Origin: CAWAMR01 sp963783095
Lineage (GTDB): Bacteria > Planctomycetota > Planctomycetia > Gemmatales > Gemmataceae
DNA: 64,000 nucleotides
Assembly (NCBI GenBank): GCA_963783095.1
Contig: CAWAMR010000001.1
Span: 372,001 to 436,000, forward strand
Direction: 5' to 3'
Shown: in pieces, positions 1 through 9,517 of the stretch
How the letters are laid out: the number at the start of each line of letters is the position of its first letter
Position numbering within the stretch: position 1 is the first letter of the stretch
Translations under genes and position numbers: made by a program
Notes under the pieces: generated by a model
Told to the model about the DNA's origin: nothing
Seen by the model: the letters and a program-made list of their open reading frames with translations, nothing else
Databases searched by the model: none

Positions 1-1
1 A

Positions 2-805
2 ACTTTCGGGGCAAACGCCGGATCAGCTTTTTTACGCAAATTGCACGCAGCATTGCCCCAGGGCATCGTGGATTATCCCGAGTATCCACGATCTTATGTC
101 AGCCAGTGGGCGGAGGTTCTATTATTTCGCCCTCGCCAATACCAGAGCAGTCAACAACTCAACACTCCCCTTTACATCTTGTATCGTCGACAGGCCGTTC
201 TGGTGCCGAATAGCTCCGATCCCCACTTCCGCGAACGGCGGAGTGTTTCCGGATATGAGTATACGCCGCGGGGAAACTTCAACACGCCCTCGAGCGTCAC
301 GAATTGGGCAAATCGCGTTCAGGGTGTACCTCTGGCTGCAAATCAGACGTTATAGCGGGTGATGATATTTTGCTAAGCGATGTGATCTCCTTCGAGATCA
401 AGCCGCATTGGACATTGGTCCGGCAAGTACAACAACCGGAGATCGCGAGCGATCCTACGCCCAACCTTGACTCTAACGCCTTTCCGGGTCTGAATCCGCA
501 GACAATGGTCTGCTCAATTGGGATTATCCCTTTGACATTCTGCCACCCAGTCCAACGGTATATGGCAAGGACGTTGGATTCCGCTCTTCGACACCTGGTC
601 GCGGAGCGTCACTCCGAAAGTCCGAACATCAACTGGAACGATTCCAACCCGGCGAATCCTTGGTCCTCTTTCAATACAACTGGCCCAAATACCGCGATTT
701 TTCCCGCCCTTGCGAATCCGCATCGATGCGATTCAAATCAAGATTCGCATCTGGGACAACAAGGCCCAACAAGCCCGACAGATCACGATCGTGCAAGATG
801 TTTGA
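2..805 (+). pseudogene. 3' part of a pilin-leader-type (pseudopilin-like) protein, frameshifted
   Basis: The reading frame enters from the left edge, so the N-terminus is outside the window. Coding sense is visible in pieces: frame 2 from base 2 to about 240 (proline- and tyrosine-rich text with SQWAEVLLFRPRQY), then other frames, and a final piece from about 583 to the stop at 803-805 with FDTWSRSVTP and ending IRIWDNKAQQARQITIVQDV. That C-terminus resembles planctomycete proteins with a prepilin-type cleavage/methylation leader (from memory of the family, not a search). At least three frame changes are needed to read through. It probably forms one locus with the large pilin-leader gene at 1294. 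Confidence 0.45.
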
Positions 806-899
806 TTTATTAGCGGTACTCCTCACGCTCCGCGTGAGGTTTGCTCTTCACGCGGACCGTGAAGAGTACACTGTTTATCGTGCAAGATGTCTGATTTAT
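787..899 (+). repeat. Twin-hairpin intergenic repeat, copy 1
   Basis: Contains two adjacent palindromes, CCTCACGCTCCGCGTGAGG (821-839) and CTTCACGCGGACCGTGAAG (846-864). Both sides are flanked by a direct repeat of CGTGCAAGATG(T/C)(T/C)TGATTTAT (about 790-810 and 880-899). The left direct repeat overlaps the last codons of the preceding gene. A second copy lies at 1128-1231. Confidence 0.75.
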
Positions 900-943
900 A
901 CTCGACGTGGGGGAAATTGACTCATTGGTACAAGAAACGCCCG

Positions 944-1081
944 GTGTAGCCGCGACGCGAAGGTACTCCGTAGCGGTACCAGCGTTACCTGCCTCCTTCG
1001 ATAACCCGGATTCCAAACGGAACCTCTGAATCATGGAGGTTACGCGCTCCGCTACGGAGTACCTTCGCGTCGCGGCTACAC
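944..1081. repeat. 31-bp perfect inverted repeat, 76-nt spacer
   Basis: The arms at 944-974 and 1051-1081 are exact reverse complements (left arm begins GTGTAGCCGCGACGCGAAGG). The spacer holds the shorter palindrome GGTACCAGCGTTACC. It lies between the two copies of the twin-hairpin repeat, so the whole 787-1231 stretch is palindromic intergenic DNA with no gene. Confidence 0.8.
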
Positions 1082-1127
1082 GGGCGCGTTGCTCAGGAAT
1101 CGAGTCTCTTTAATGTGTCGATCTGCA

Positions 1128-1231
1128 CCGCGTGCAGCATATTAGTTGTACTCCTCACGCTCCGCGTGAGGTTTGATCTTCACGCGGAGCGTGAAGAGTA
1201 CTTTGGTTATCGTGCAAGATGTCTGATTTAT
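1128..1231 (+). repeat. Twin-hairpin intergenic repeat, copy 2
   Basis: A near-identical copy of 787-899: CTCCTCACGCTCCGCGTGAG at 1151-1170 and CTTCACGCGGAGCGTGAAG at 1178-1196, followed by the same CGTGCAAGATGTCTGATTTA tail (1211-1230). The second palindrome is perfect here (GGAGC), whereas copy 1 has one substitution (GGACC). It ends about 60 bp before the start of the large pilin-leader gene. Confidence 0.75.
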
Positions 1232-1293
1232 TCTCCGCACCCGAATAACTCGGGAGCGTGGTCCGAAGATTCATTTGCTGAGGAGTTTATTCG

Positions 1294-3360
1294 ATGGCTC
1301 TCTACCGCAACTCTCTTCGCCATCGCCCCAGGCACGGCGTCATCCTGATGGTGGTCGTCGTCATGCTGGCACTCTTTGCCGTGATCGGCGTGGCCTTCGT
1401 GCTCTATGCCGAGGCCGAAGCCAATGCTTCGCGCTTACCGCGAATCGCAGGCGCACTCCCACACCAATTCGCCGGCCGGCAACGGCGGCGACACCAATGA
1501 TGCCGCCCCGATCCCAACCGATATCTTCAACGCGGCAATGACCCAGTTTCTTTTCGATTTGCCCGATGATCCAACCGGCGTTTACAGTATGTTTCGAGGG
1601 TACAGCCTGGCGCGAACTGCGTTCGGTCTGAACTATACCGGCACGCCACTGTCCCCGATTTACGCAGGGAACAGCATTCCCTTCAACGGCATCGGCACCA
1701 TTCAAGACACGACCTACCTTCCATCTGGGCTAGGGTTATCCAATCGTTCTCAGGTTGTGAACAATGCATACTATCCGTTGGATGGCGTCTTGTTTGACCC
1801 GGAGCGCATCGGTTATCGCACGAAACCCAGCGATACCACCTGGAACGGCGGCCTGACCGCCAGCCAAAACTACTTCCCGGCCAATGCCTCGTATACCTAC
1901 CCCGATGCCAAGGATCTATACCTCGCTGCCGTCGATCCGACCAGTGGGCAGGTTCTGGTTCCATCGTTCTATCGCCCGTGGATCTTCGGCGCGCTCAACC
2001 CTAGCGCCGGCAACCCAAATTGGACCAATCAGGCCGGCAAGTACATGATTTCCCGGCCCCGACCGGTCGATCACACCTATAACGGCAGCCAGTTGTTCCC
2101 GTATCCGCCCTTGAATCCCGACGGCACATGCACCGGCGACATTCAACAACTGGAAGGAACCAACTTCCGCCAAAACGACAGCATGTGGATGGACCTCGAT
2201 TTGCCCGTGAAGACTTGGAAGGGCAAGACCTACAAGCCGTTGGTCGCGTTCCTGATCGTCGATCTGGATGGGCGAATCAACGTCAATGTCGCGGGCAATT
2301 TGAAGGGGCCTGGAATGACTCAGGCGTCCAACCAGGGTTGGGGACCTTGGGAGATGAATTTGCTCAATGTCCTCAATGTCAATAATGGCAACGCAAACCA
2401 GCCTGCCACCGATGCGGGTGCCATCCTGACCAGTCGATATGGCACTGATGGTCTTCCCAATCGACCCTTTACCGACAATCTCGTCACTTCGGATTTCTTA
2501 TCCGGTGGGCCGTTGGCACCAAGCTGGTCCGGCGTTGATGTGGACGGCAGCACGGCGACTTACGGAGCGGGTAATCTGGTGTTGCCGGTGGCAGGCTCGA
2601 CGGCAGGGGTTTACAACACCACCCCTACGTTGGGGTTGAATTTTGGCAGCGGATATTCAAACGGAACATTTACAACCGGACAGTCCTTGAACTATGAGCG
2701 CGATTATCACCCGTCGCTGTATAACCCATATTTGTTGCTCAGCAGCGGCACGCTGTCCAACGGCAGCGATCGCACGTTCGGCGCAGGAGAATTGCGCTAT
2801 TTGAACTACAAGTTCAATGGCGACGATTCGAACTATCAGCTTTCGACGCTCGGCAGCCTGGCCCCCACCAGTTTGGGTCAGAGTATAGCCAACGGCTCCT
2901 TCAATCCGCGCTTTGCGATCACCCCCATCAGCAACGACTTCGATCGAATGGGAATAACACCCTGGATTTGGAATCAGCCGCCCGCCACGAACTCTTTTGG
3001 TCAACTGGTGTCGACACAACAAGCGGGGCAAACGCAGCCGAACGGAACCCAGTCGCAGCCGACCGGTTTACCGGTCGCCTTCCCGGGTGTTGCGACCCGA
3101 ACCGGCTCGCAAGCGGTCACCGCAGGCAATGTATCGGACTTCGATACGACGACCGGATCCTGGAAGGCGCTCGCCTCGGCCTTCGGTTCGATCAATCTCA
3201 ATCGCAAACTCGCCGACTATCGCGTCGATCCGACGCAACCTTTCCCCGGCGTGCCGACCAACAATAACGTCTCGGCCGCCTCCGCGCAGCTTGCCATCAA
3301 CGATCGCCAGCAATTTGCCGCCGACATCTTCAATTGCTTCTGCGTGGCCTGCGGAACCCA
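1294..3360 (+). CDS. Large pilin-leader surface/secretion protein, piece 1 of 3
   Basis: The ATG at 1294 follows AGGAG at 1281-1285. The first 20 residues are basic (RPRHG), followed by one long hydrophobic helix (residues about 14-36, VILMVVVVMLALFAVIGVAF) and then an acidic AEAEA stretch. This is the layout of a type IV pilin/pseudopilin leader on a very large exported protein. The frame shifts at about 1430 (…ANASR to AYRESQAHS…) and continues in frame 2 to 3469. The body is rich in Asn, Gly, Thr and Pro with no recognised enzyme domain. Together with the next two pieces the intact protein would be near 1,580 residues. Gemmataceae carry such proteins next to pseudopilins; the function is unknown, perhaps a surface or secretion-system component. 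Confidence 0.6.
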
Positions 3361-3845
3361 GATCTCGGCCAGCGGCCCGGCTTACAACAGGCGCAATACA
3401 ACGCGATGCGCTATCTGGCTCAGTTGTCGGTCAATCTGGTCGACTACATCGACAACGACGATTACATGACGCCGTTCAACTGGAACGCCGCTTACGTGGG
3501 CCAGAACAACATCGTCGCGGAGACCCTCTGGGGTACGGAATTGCCCCGGCTGGTGATCAACGAGGCGGCGGTTCGAGCCGAATCGCCCGCAACGGCGGTC
3601 GTCAAAATCAACAATGTCAACACGACGGTAGCAACGCAGTATGCCGAGAAAATCTGGGTGGAACTGCATAACCCGGTCACAACCCCCATCGTCGCAGGTG
3701 CCCCGGCACAAATCACGGCTTCCCAGGCTTCCTTGGTTGCGGGAATGAGCTATAGCGGCGGCGCTCCGCTGTGGGTCAACAACAACAATACAGGTAACGT
3801 CAATCGCGCTGTCTACCAGCTCGTCATCAGCGCACCCAACGCGAG
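3360..3845 (+). CDS. Large pilin-leader surface/secretion protein, piece 2 of 3
   Basis: Continuation of the gene at 1294 in frame 1, entered by a frame change somewhere in 3355-3390. Sense text includes NAMRYLAQLSVNLVDYIDND, DDYMTPFNWN and ELPRLVINEAAVRAES. A run of alternating hydrophobic and polar residues suggests beta structure. No start codon with a ribosome site is seen, so this is not a separate gene. The frame is left near 3845, where AFAPVTNATG in frame 3 takes over from ASLRLSPMPP. Confidence 0.55.
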
Positions 3846-6035
3846 TTTGCGCCTGTCACCAATGCCACCGGTACAGCGGATGCAGCCAACCAGGCCAATG
3901 CCCAGACTGCCCAATTTACCCCCGCGGCCGGTAATAATAGTGTACAAGTTGTACCACCTTCAAACGGCGGCTACGGACTCTATGTGGCCCCGAACGCGGC
4001 CCCGAACAATGTGGCATACGGGTCAAGCAACAACACAGGATTCGTCGTATTTGGTCCGAATACGTTGCCTGGTACGGACAATATAAATATGACCGCGAAC
4101 ATCGCCAACCTCGGCATCACCATCGCCAACCCCGACCAGAACGGCGGCCTTACGGGGAAGGGAGACCCAACGATACTACCCACCTTGCTGTTGCAACGTC
4201 TGGCATGTCCCGAACTGCCTTATAATGCCGCAACCAACCCTTTCATCACGGTCGATTACTTTGTCTTCCAGGGTCAGGTCAATGATGCCCGGCAGTATTT
4301 GTCGCAGAACAATGCCAATCCGGGAGCGAATGCCAATCTCCAACTGATAAGCGCTCAAAACTCGTATGTTCATCGTCAACCTTATGCTGCTTATTCCGAT
4401 AAAACCGGCAATTCGCAGATCGTTATGTTCACGCTGACGAATCCTGCTCCTCCTGCCGGGGCCGCGATGGCAACCCCGGACAACAGCACGATGAACCACT
4501 CATTCTTCCGGCATAATGGTGCCAGCGTGGCCGGTCAGGCGGGATGGGCCAACGGGGCGACGGCTCCCACTGCGGACACCCTGGACTACCAGTTTGAATG
4601 GTTGGTCCAGCTCGACCGAGGCTTGATTAGCCCGATTGAAGCGCTATATGTCTCGGCCTATCGACCCTGGGAGTTGACCCAACAGTTTATTTACGGTGGA
4701 ACGTGGTGGGCAGCAGGCAGCACGAGTACCAACCAAGGCGTCAGTACCACTGTTTCCGCAACCTACCGGCACAAGCATTTGGCCGTTTGGGACGACAACA
4801 CAACCCGTCTTTTCCGCGCGCTTGCGATGTTTGAAACACCGAACCGTACTCAAGGGATGGGCCTGGGCGGCCGGCTGCCGGGCAAGGTGAACATCAACAC
4901 GATTTGGAACTCGGCCATTTTCCAGTCTATTTGCGATGCGAATGCGAATGGATCGAATTACTTCACGAGCGTCGGCCTGCCCGCCTCGGCCTGGGCTTCT
5001 TTGTCGAGCATGAGAACGCCGGGAGGAACAACACTCAGTCAAAACGATCAGCCGTTCTGGGGTCTTGGCCTGCCGATCGACAACACGGGCAGCCTACAGT
5101 TTCCGCTGTCCCAGTACCCCAATGGCTTCGGCGTCGAAAACACGATTCTCCGACACACTGCTGCGACGGTTCACACTACCTATCAAGGGCCATCCGTCAA
5201 AATCACCGACAACACGCTGCAAACGCATCCCTACTTGAAGAATGAGATGCTGAACAAGATCTACAACAATCTCACGACGCGCAGCAACACCTTCGCCGTC
5301 TGGATGACGGTCGGCTATTTCGAGGTCGTCAATCCGGGGCCGTTCAACGACACGAACCGCCCGATCTTGGGTCAGGAACTGGGGATCAACGAGGGAACCA
5401 ACGTCCGCCACAAGTTCTTCGCGGTCGTGGATCGTACCAAGATCACGACCGATCCAACCATCAGTACGTCGCCAGGTATGCAAGGTACTTCGCCGGTCTA
5501 CTTCAACTATGACCCGGCCAATGCCGTGCCGCTTTCCAACGATCCCCTCACCAATAGCGGCATGGCTGCATCGGTGAACGTGAATGTTCCCGCGACGTAT
5601 GGTGTCACCGGCAGTTATCTGACGGGCACCTACGACGGCACTCCTTGGACGATTACTGTCGGCAGCACGTTTACCATTGCTCCGGACACCCAGCAAGGTC
5701 CAGGCGCAGTCTCCTCGCCGTACTATCCCGCCGGCAACGGGGTCGTCAACGGATACGGACAGACTGCTACCGTTACTGGAATCAGTTTCACGCAGGGCAC
5801 ACCTGCGACAGGCCAAAACCCAGCTATCTCCAACACAGCCCAGATCACTTTGTCGTTGCCGGCGGGGAATGTGCAGGCTTACCGCGGGGCGGTGATGATT
5901 TTGAATCAATCCACTCCGCCCGGTCAAGCGCAGGTCAACTACGGTGTCCCGGGCAATCCGGGTCCGCAGAATGGCTTCAACTATCGCGATCCGAGGTATT
6001 CAGCGGTGGTGCCCTACGCCGCGCAGATCAAATGA
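3845..6035 (+). CDS. Large pilin-leader surface/secretion protein, piece 3 of 3
   Basis: C-terminal 700 or so residues of the gene begun at 1294, in frame 3, stop at 6033-6035. It is rich in Asn, Thr, Gly, Ala and Pro with many aromatic residues, and carries segments such as AMFETPNRTQGMGLGGRLPG and VNINTIWNSAIFQSICDAN that recur in planctomycete proteins of this type. No catalytic motif is recognised. The protein is probably exported and anchored by its N-terminal pilin-like helix. A strong hairpin (6061-6094) follows the stop. Confidence 0.6.
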
Positions 6036-6060
6036 CAGCGCTTGAGTGAAGTGAAACAGT

Positions 6061-6094
6061 CGGGGAGAATGCACCGTTGTGTTCATTCTCCCCG
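6061..6094 (+). terminator. Hairpin downstream of the pilin-leader gene
   Basis: Perfect 11-bp arms CGGGGAGAATG (6061-6071) and CATTCTCCCCG (6084-6094) around a 12-nt loop, followed by TTTG. It lies 26 bp after the stop at 6035 and before a convergent remnant, so it could end transcription from both sides. The downstream T-run is short. Confidence 0.6.
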
Positions 6095-6123
6095 TTTGCG
6101 TCTTGAACTACTTCCGCAACTGT

Positions 6124-6540
6124 TTAGCTGGATTTCGAGAGAATTGTCGCAAGCTGTACTCGGAATTCCTCGATCGAGTGCGCTTGGAGCAGGGCATCGG
6201 TCACTTTTCGCAAAGTTGCAATGTCTTCCAATTTCCGAATCGGGTCGATGAATTCTTGACCCGCTGGACCGAAGCGGAATCGCAAGAATTTCTCAAGCTG
6301 TTCTTGCATTCCTTCAATTCCTTCCATTCGGGCATCTGTCAGGCTACTGGCATGATCTCGTTGCGCCTTCAGACGCGATTCATATCGCTCTCGTTCAATC
6401 GAAGTTTGATTCAGCATTTTCAGAACCTCCACAGCTCGTTCAATCGCGGGACTCTTCAATTTTTCCGGCAATGGCGCGATTTCCAGACCTTCACCATGCC
6501 GGAGCAGATAACACCATCGCGCATCAGAAACGAATCCTAA
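6124..6540 (-). pseudogene. Rpn/PD-(D/E)XK transposase-type nuclease, C-terminal remnant
   Basis: Read on the minus strand from about 6540, the frame gives RWCYLLRHGEGLEIAPLPEK and then SPAIERAVEVLKMLNQ, a charged helical stretch (ERERYESRLKAQRD) and a C-terminal tail ending at 6124. This is the C-terminal half of the Rpn family (recombination-promoting nuclease/putative transposase, PD-(D/E)XK fold). The catalytic N-terminal half is missing: upstream the frame runs straight into the hexamer repeat at 6534-6604, translated as Leu-Gly repeats. A short internal ATG (115 codons) exists, but the product would lack the nuclease core. Likely a dead remnant truncated by repeat expansion or rearrangement. 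Confidence 0.6.
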
Positions 6541-6604
6541 TCCTAATCCTAATCCTAATCTTAATCTTAATCGAATTCAAATCCGAGTATGATTAGGATT
6601 AGGA
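6534..6604. repeat. Telomere-like hexamer repeats in inverted arrangement
   Basis: On the plus strand about four TCCTAA units plus two TCTTAA variants (6536-6573) are followed, after about 20 nt, by three GATTAG units reading ATTAGGATTAGGATTAGG (about 6586-6603). The two arms are complementary and would form a hairpin. It sits exactly at the broken 5' edge of the Rpn remnant and upstream of metG. Confidence 0.8.
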
Positions 6605-6731
6605 TTAGGAACGGCTCTCGACAGTAATATTCTTTCCGTGGTGCGAAGTGAATCGTCTCGAACCTCCTCCGTCGCGGAGTAGTCTACTAAAAAGAGAGTT
6701 TCGATAGGCGTCCCGGAAGGAGAATGGATCT

Positions 6732-7574
6732 ATGGCCGAGCGACCACGCTGGTTTCAAACCACCGCGATCGATTACCCGAATAGCCGACCGCACATTGGA
6801 ACCGCCTTCGAGAAACTCGGGGCCGACGTGCAGGCACGCTATCGACGCATGGAAGGCTACGACGTCTTCTTCCTGATGGGCAACGACGAGAACACGCTGA
6901 AGGTTTCCCGGCGCGCTGCGGAACTGGGACAGGATCCGAAGGCCTATTGCGATGACATGGCTCGCCAATTCCAGGAAGTCTGGAGAGCTCTCGACATCGA
7001 TTTTGACATCTTCGTTCAAACCAGTTCGGAACGTCACAAGCAATGTTGCCGGAAGTTCATTCAGAAGGTTCACGACAACGGCTACATCTACAAAAGCAAC
7101 TACGAAGGCTGGTATTGCGAAGGCTGCGAAGAGTTCAAGACCGACAAACAGCATCAGGAAGCGGGCGGCCTTTGTCCCGTCCATAAACGGCCGTTGATTC
7201 GTCGCTCCGAGGAATGCTACTTCTTCAAGCTGACCGCCTTTAGCGATCGCCTGCTGAAGCACTACGAAGACAACCCGGATTTCATCCAGCCCGAAAGCCG
7301 GCGCAATGAAATCATCAGCCTGGTCAAGAACGAAGGCTTATTCGACATCAACATCACGCGCACCGGCGAGGACTGGGGTATTCGTGTCCCCTTCGATGAG
7401 CGATTTACCATTTACGTCTGGTTCGATGCGCTCTTGACCTACATCACCGGCATCGGCTACGGCGACGATGAGGCGATGTTCCGCAAATACTGGCCTGCGG
7501 ACATGCACTTCATCGGCAAGGACATCACGCGCTTTCATTGTGCCATCTGGCCGGCGATGCTCTGGGCGGCCGGG
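6732..7574 (+). CDS. metG: Methionyl-tRNA synthetase, N-terminal piece
   Basis: Class I methionine-tRNA ligase: charges tRNA-Met in the cytoplasm using ATP. The ATG at 6732 follows GGAAGGAG. Residues 1-30 carry the class I signature as PHIGTAFEK (HIGH-type). A zinc-knuckle-like insert follows (YCEGCEEF…CPVHKR), then YFFKLTAFSDRLL, FTIYVWFDALLTYITG and HFIGKDITRFH. The frame is lost at GGG 7572-7574: inserting one G gives WAAGEEAPRKVFG and restores the second piece. Since the enzyme is essential, a homopolymer sequencing deletion is the simplest explanation. Confidence 0.9.
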
Positions 7575-8314
7575 AGGAAGCGCCGAGAAAGGTATTCGGG
7601 CATGGCTTCGTCAATTTCGACGGCGACAAGATCAGCAAGTCCCGGCTCGAAGAATTGAGAACCAAGGGGCTGGAATATCTGCTCGAACCGATGGAGATCA
7701 TCAAGAAATTCAGTGCCGAAGCGTTTCGCTATTACTTTATGCGCGAGTGTCCATACCCCTCGGATGGCGAGTTGAGTCCGGATCGCTTCATCGATGTCTA
7801 CAACAGCGAACTGGCCAACAATCTCGGCAACCTCTTTAGCCGGGAAATGAACCTGGTCTGGAAGAACTTCGAAGGCGTGTTGACCGGGACTGCCGGGCGC
7901 GTGCCCGCTGCCATCGTGCCGGGATTGGATTTGTCCACGTTCGTTGCCGAGGTGCGCGGCCACGTCGAGGCCTGCCGATACAACCAGGCCTTGCAGACAG
8001 TGATTTTGAATTTCCTGACGCCGACGAACCAGTATCTCGAAGCAAACGCGCCGTGGAAACTGGTCAAGACCGACAAGGAAGCGGCCAAGTGGGTCTTGTT
8101 CAACGCGGTTCAGGCGCTGAGGATCGCGGCGATTCTGCTCAAACCGTTTTTGCCCCAGGGAGCAGAGACGATCTATCGAAGTTTCAACTTCCCGGTCGCG
8201 TGGGAAGCGGTCAAATACGCCGATGCCGCAGCGAGCGGCGTACAGGCGGAAGATTTGCGGATCACAGTAGCCATCGGCGACAAAATCAAGCCGCTCTATC
8301 TGAAGATTGGGTAG
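7575..8314 (+). CDS. metG: Methionyl-tRNA synthetase, C-terminal piece
   Basis: Continues metG in frame 2 from EEAPRKVFGHGFVNFDGDKI; the KMSKS-loop is seen as KISKS (DGDKISKSR), followed by the alpha-helical anticodon-binding domain (ELANNLGNLFSRE, ANAPWKLVKTDKEAA). It ends at TAG 8312-8314 with …KPLYLKIG. The C-terminal tRNA-binding EMAP/Trbp111 domain found in some MetRS is absent, so with the N-terminal piece this is a short-form enzyme of about 527 residues. An internal ATG at 7538 exists but is within the shared region and not a true start. Confidence 0.9.
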
Positions 8315-8505
8315 AACCCAGATGCTATGGACCGCCGAAGCGATTCCGCAAGAATGGCCCAGCGGCAAAGGCAATGGCAACCGACCCACTTGGTCCATTG
8401 CCACAGGGGATGAACCTGACCGATCTCGCTGCCTGTACGGTGGTCGCGAATGTGCTGTTGATTCTGGATTCGGTATTGACGAGGAATTGATCCGGGGATG
8501 GTGGA

Positions 8506-9381
8506 ATGTCGAAGACGTTCACGTTGGGACTGGTGCAGATGCGCTGTTCGACCGATTCGGACGAGAACATGACGCGCGCACTGGCCCAGATCAAGGAAGC
8601 CGGCGAGCGCGGTGCGCAAATCATCTGCCTGCCGGAATTGTTTCTCACGCCCTATTTTTGCAAGACTCACGACATTCGACTATTCGATCTCGCCGAACCG
8701 ATACCCGGACCCAGCACCGAACGGCTCTCGGCCGCCGCCAAGGCCGCAGGTGTCGTGGTGGTAGCGTCGTTGTACGAACGGAAAATGGCCGGCGTCTACT
8801 ACAACACCGCCGTTGTTTTCGATGCGGATGGTACGATGCTTGGCATCTACCGAAAAATGCACATTCCGCACGATCCGCTCTTCTTTGAGAAGTATTACTT
8901 CCGTCCCGGCGATCTGGGTTTTCGCGTCTTCTCGACGCGCTTCGGCAAGGTCGGCACACTGGTGTGCTGGGACCAGTGGTTCCCGGAAGGTGCCAGACTT
9001 ACCGCCATGCAAGGCGCGGAAGTGTTACTCTATCCCACGGCGATCGGCTGGCACCCGCGCGAAAAAGCCGAATTCGGCAAACAGCAGCACGATGCCTGGG
9101 AGACAATTCAACGATCCCACGCCATTGCCAATGGCATCTATGTTGGGGCAGTCAATCGAGTTGGGTTTGAACCGTCCGGAGATAGCGGCTTGGAGTTCTG
9201 GGGAGCCTCGTTCGTGAGCGATCCGTTTGGGGTCGTATTGAAACGAGGCAGTCACACGGAGGAAGAATTGTTGATCGTGGAATGCGACCGAGAGCGAATG
9301 GAAGATGTTCGGCGCAACTGGCCGTTTTTCAGGGACCGACGAACCGATGCCTACGGCAATTTAGCGAAGGTGACTGATTGA
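8506..9381 (+). CDS. aguB: N-carbamoylputrescine amidase (nitrilase superfamily)
   Basis: 291 residues, usual family length. The carbon-nitrogen hydrolase triad is visible: Glu44 in CLPELF, Lys117 in YRKMHIPHD and Cys154 in LVCWDQWFPE. The CWDQWFPE and GWHPREKAEFG segments are those of N-carbamoylputrescine amidohydrolase, which converts N-carbamoylputrescine to putrescine, CO2 and ammonia in the agmatine route to polyamines. The usual partner agmatine deiminase is not in the window. The ATG at 8506 follows GGGGATGG. Followed by a long inverted repeat that separates it from a convergent glycosyltransferase. Another nitrilase-branch substrate is possible but less likely. Confidence 0.88.
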   Translation: MSKTFTLGLVQMRCSTDSDENMTRALAQIKEAGERGAQIICLPELFLTPYFCKTHDIRLFDLAEPIPGPSTERLSAAAKAAGVVVVASLYERKMAGVYYNTAVVFDADGTMLGIYRKMHIPHDPLFFEKYYFRPGDLGFRVFSTRFGKVGTLVCWDQWFPEGARLTAMQGAEVLLYPTAIGWHPREKAEFGKQQHDAWETIQRSHAIANGIYVGAVNRVGFEPSGDSGLEFWGASFVSDPFGVVLKRGSHTEEELLIVECDRERMEDVRRNWPFFRDRRTDAYGNLAKVTD

Positions 9382-9390
9382 TAAATCCAA

Positions 9391-9510
9391 GCTAACCACA
9401 GAGTCACAGAGAACACAGAGAAGACAAGAATGAAAAGCGAATACACTGCAGGTGACGGCAAACCAGTGATTTCTTGCCTTCTCTGTGTTCTCTGTGGCTC
9501 TGTGGTTAGC
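9391..9510. repeat. 40-bp inverted repeat of the CACAGAG family
   Basis: Arms at 9391-9430 and 9471-9510 are complementary with two mismatches (left arm begins GCTAACCACAGAGTCACAGA). It lies between two convergent genes (amidase end 9381, glycosyltransferase stop 9518) and could act as a bidirectional terminator. A degenerate half copy, TAACCACGGAGTCGCAGAGG, is at 26117. Similar CACAGAG palindromes are widely dispersed in many bacterial genomes (general knowledge). Confidence 0.8.
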
Positions 9511-9517
9511 TGTAAAC

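Noticed and set aside
7538..8314. C-terminal metG piece as a separate gene or programmed frameshift
   Set aside because: No ribosome site at 7538 and no slippery heptamer with pseudoknot; a single missing G in a G-run restores the full frame.
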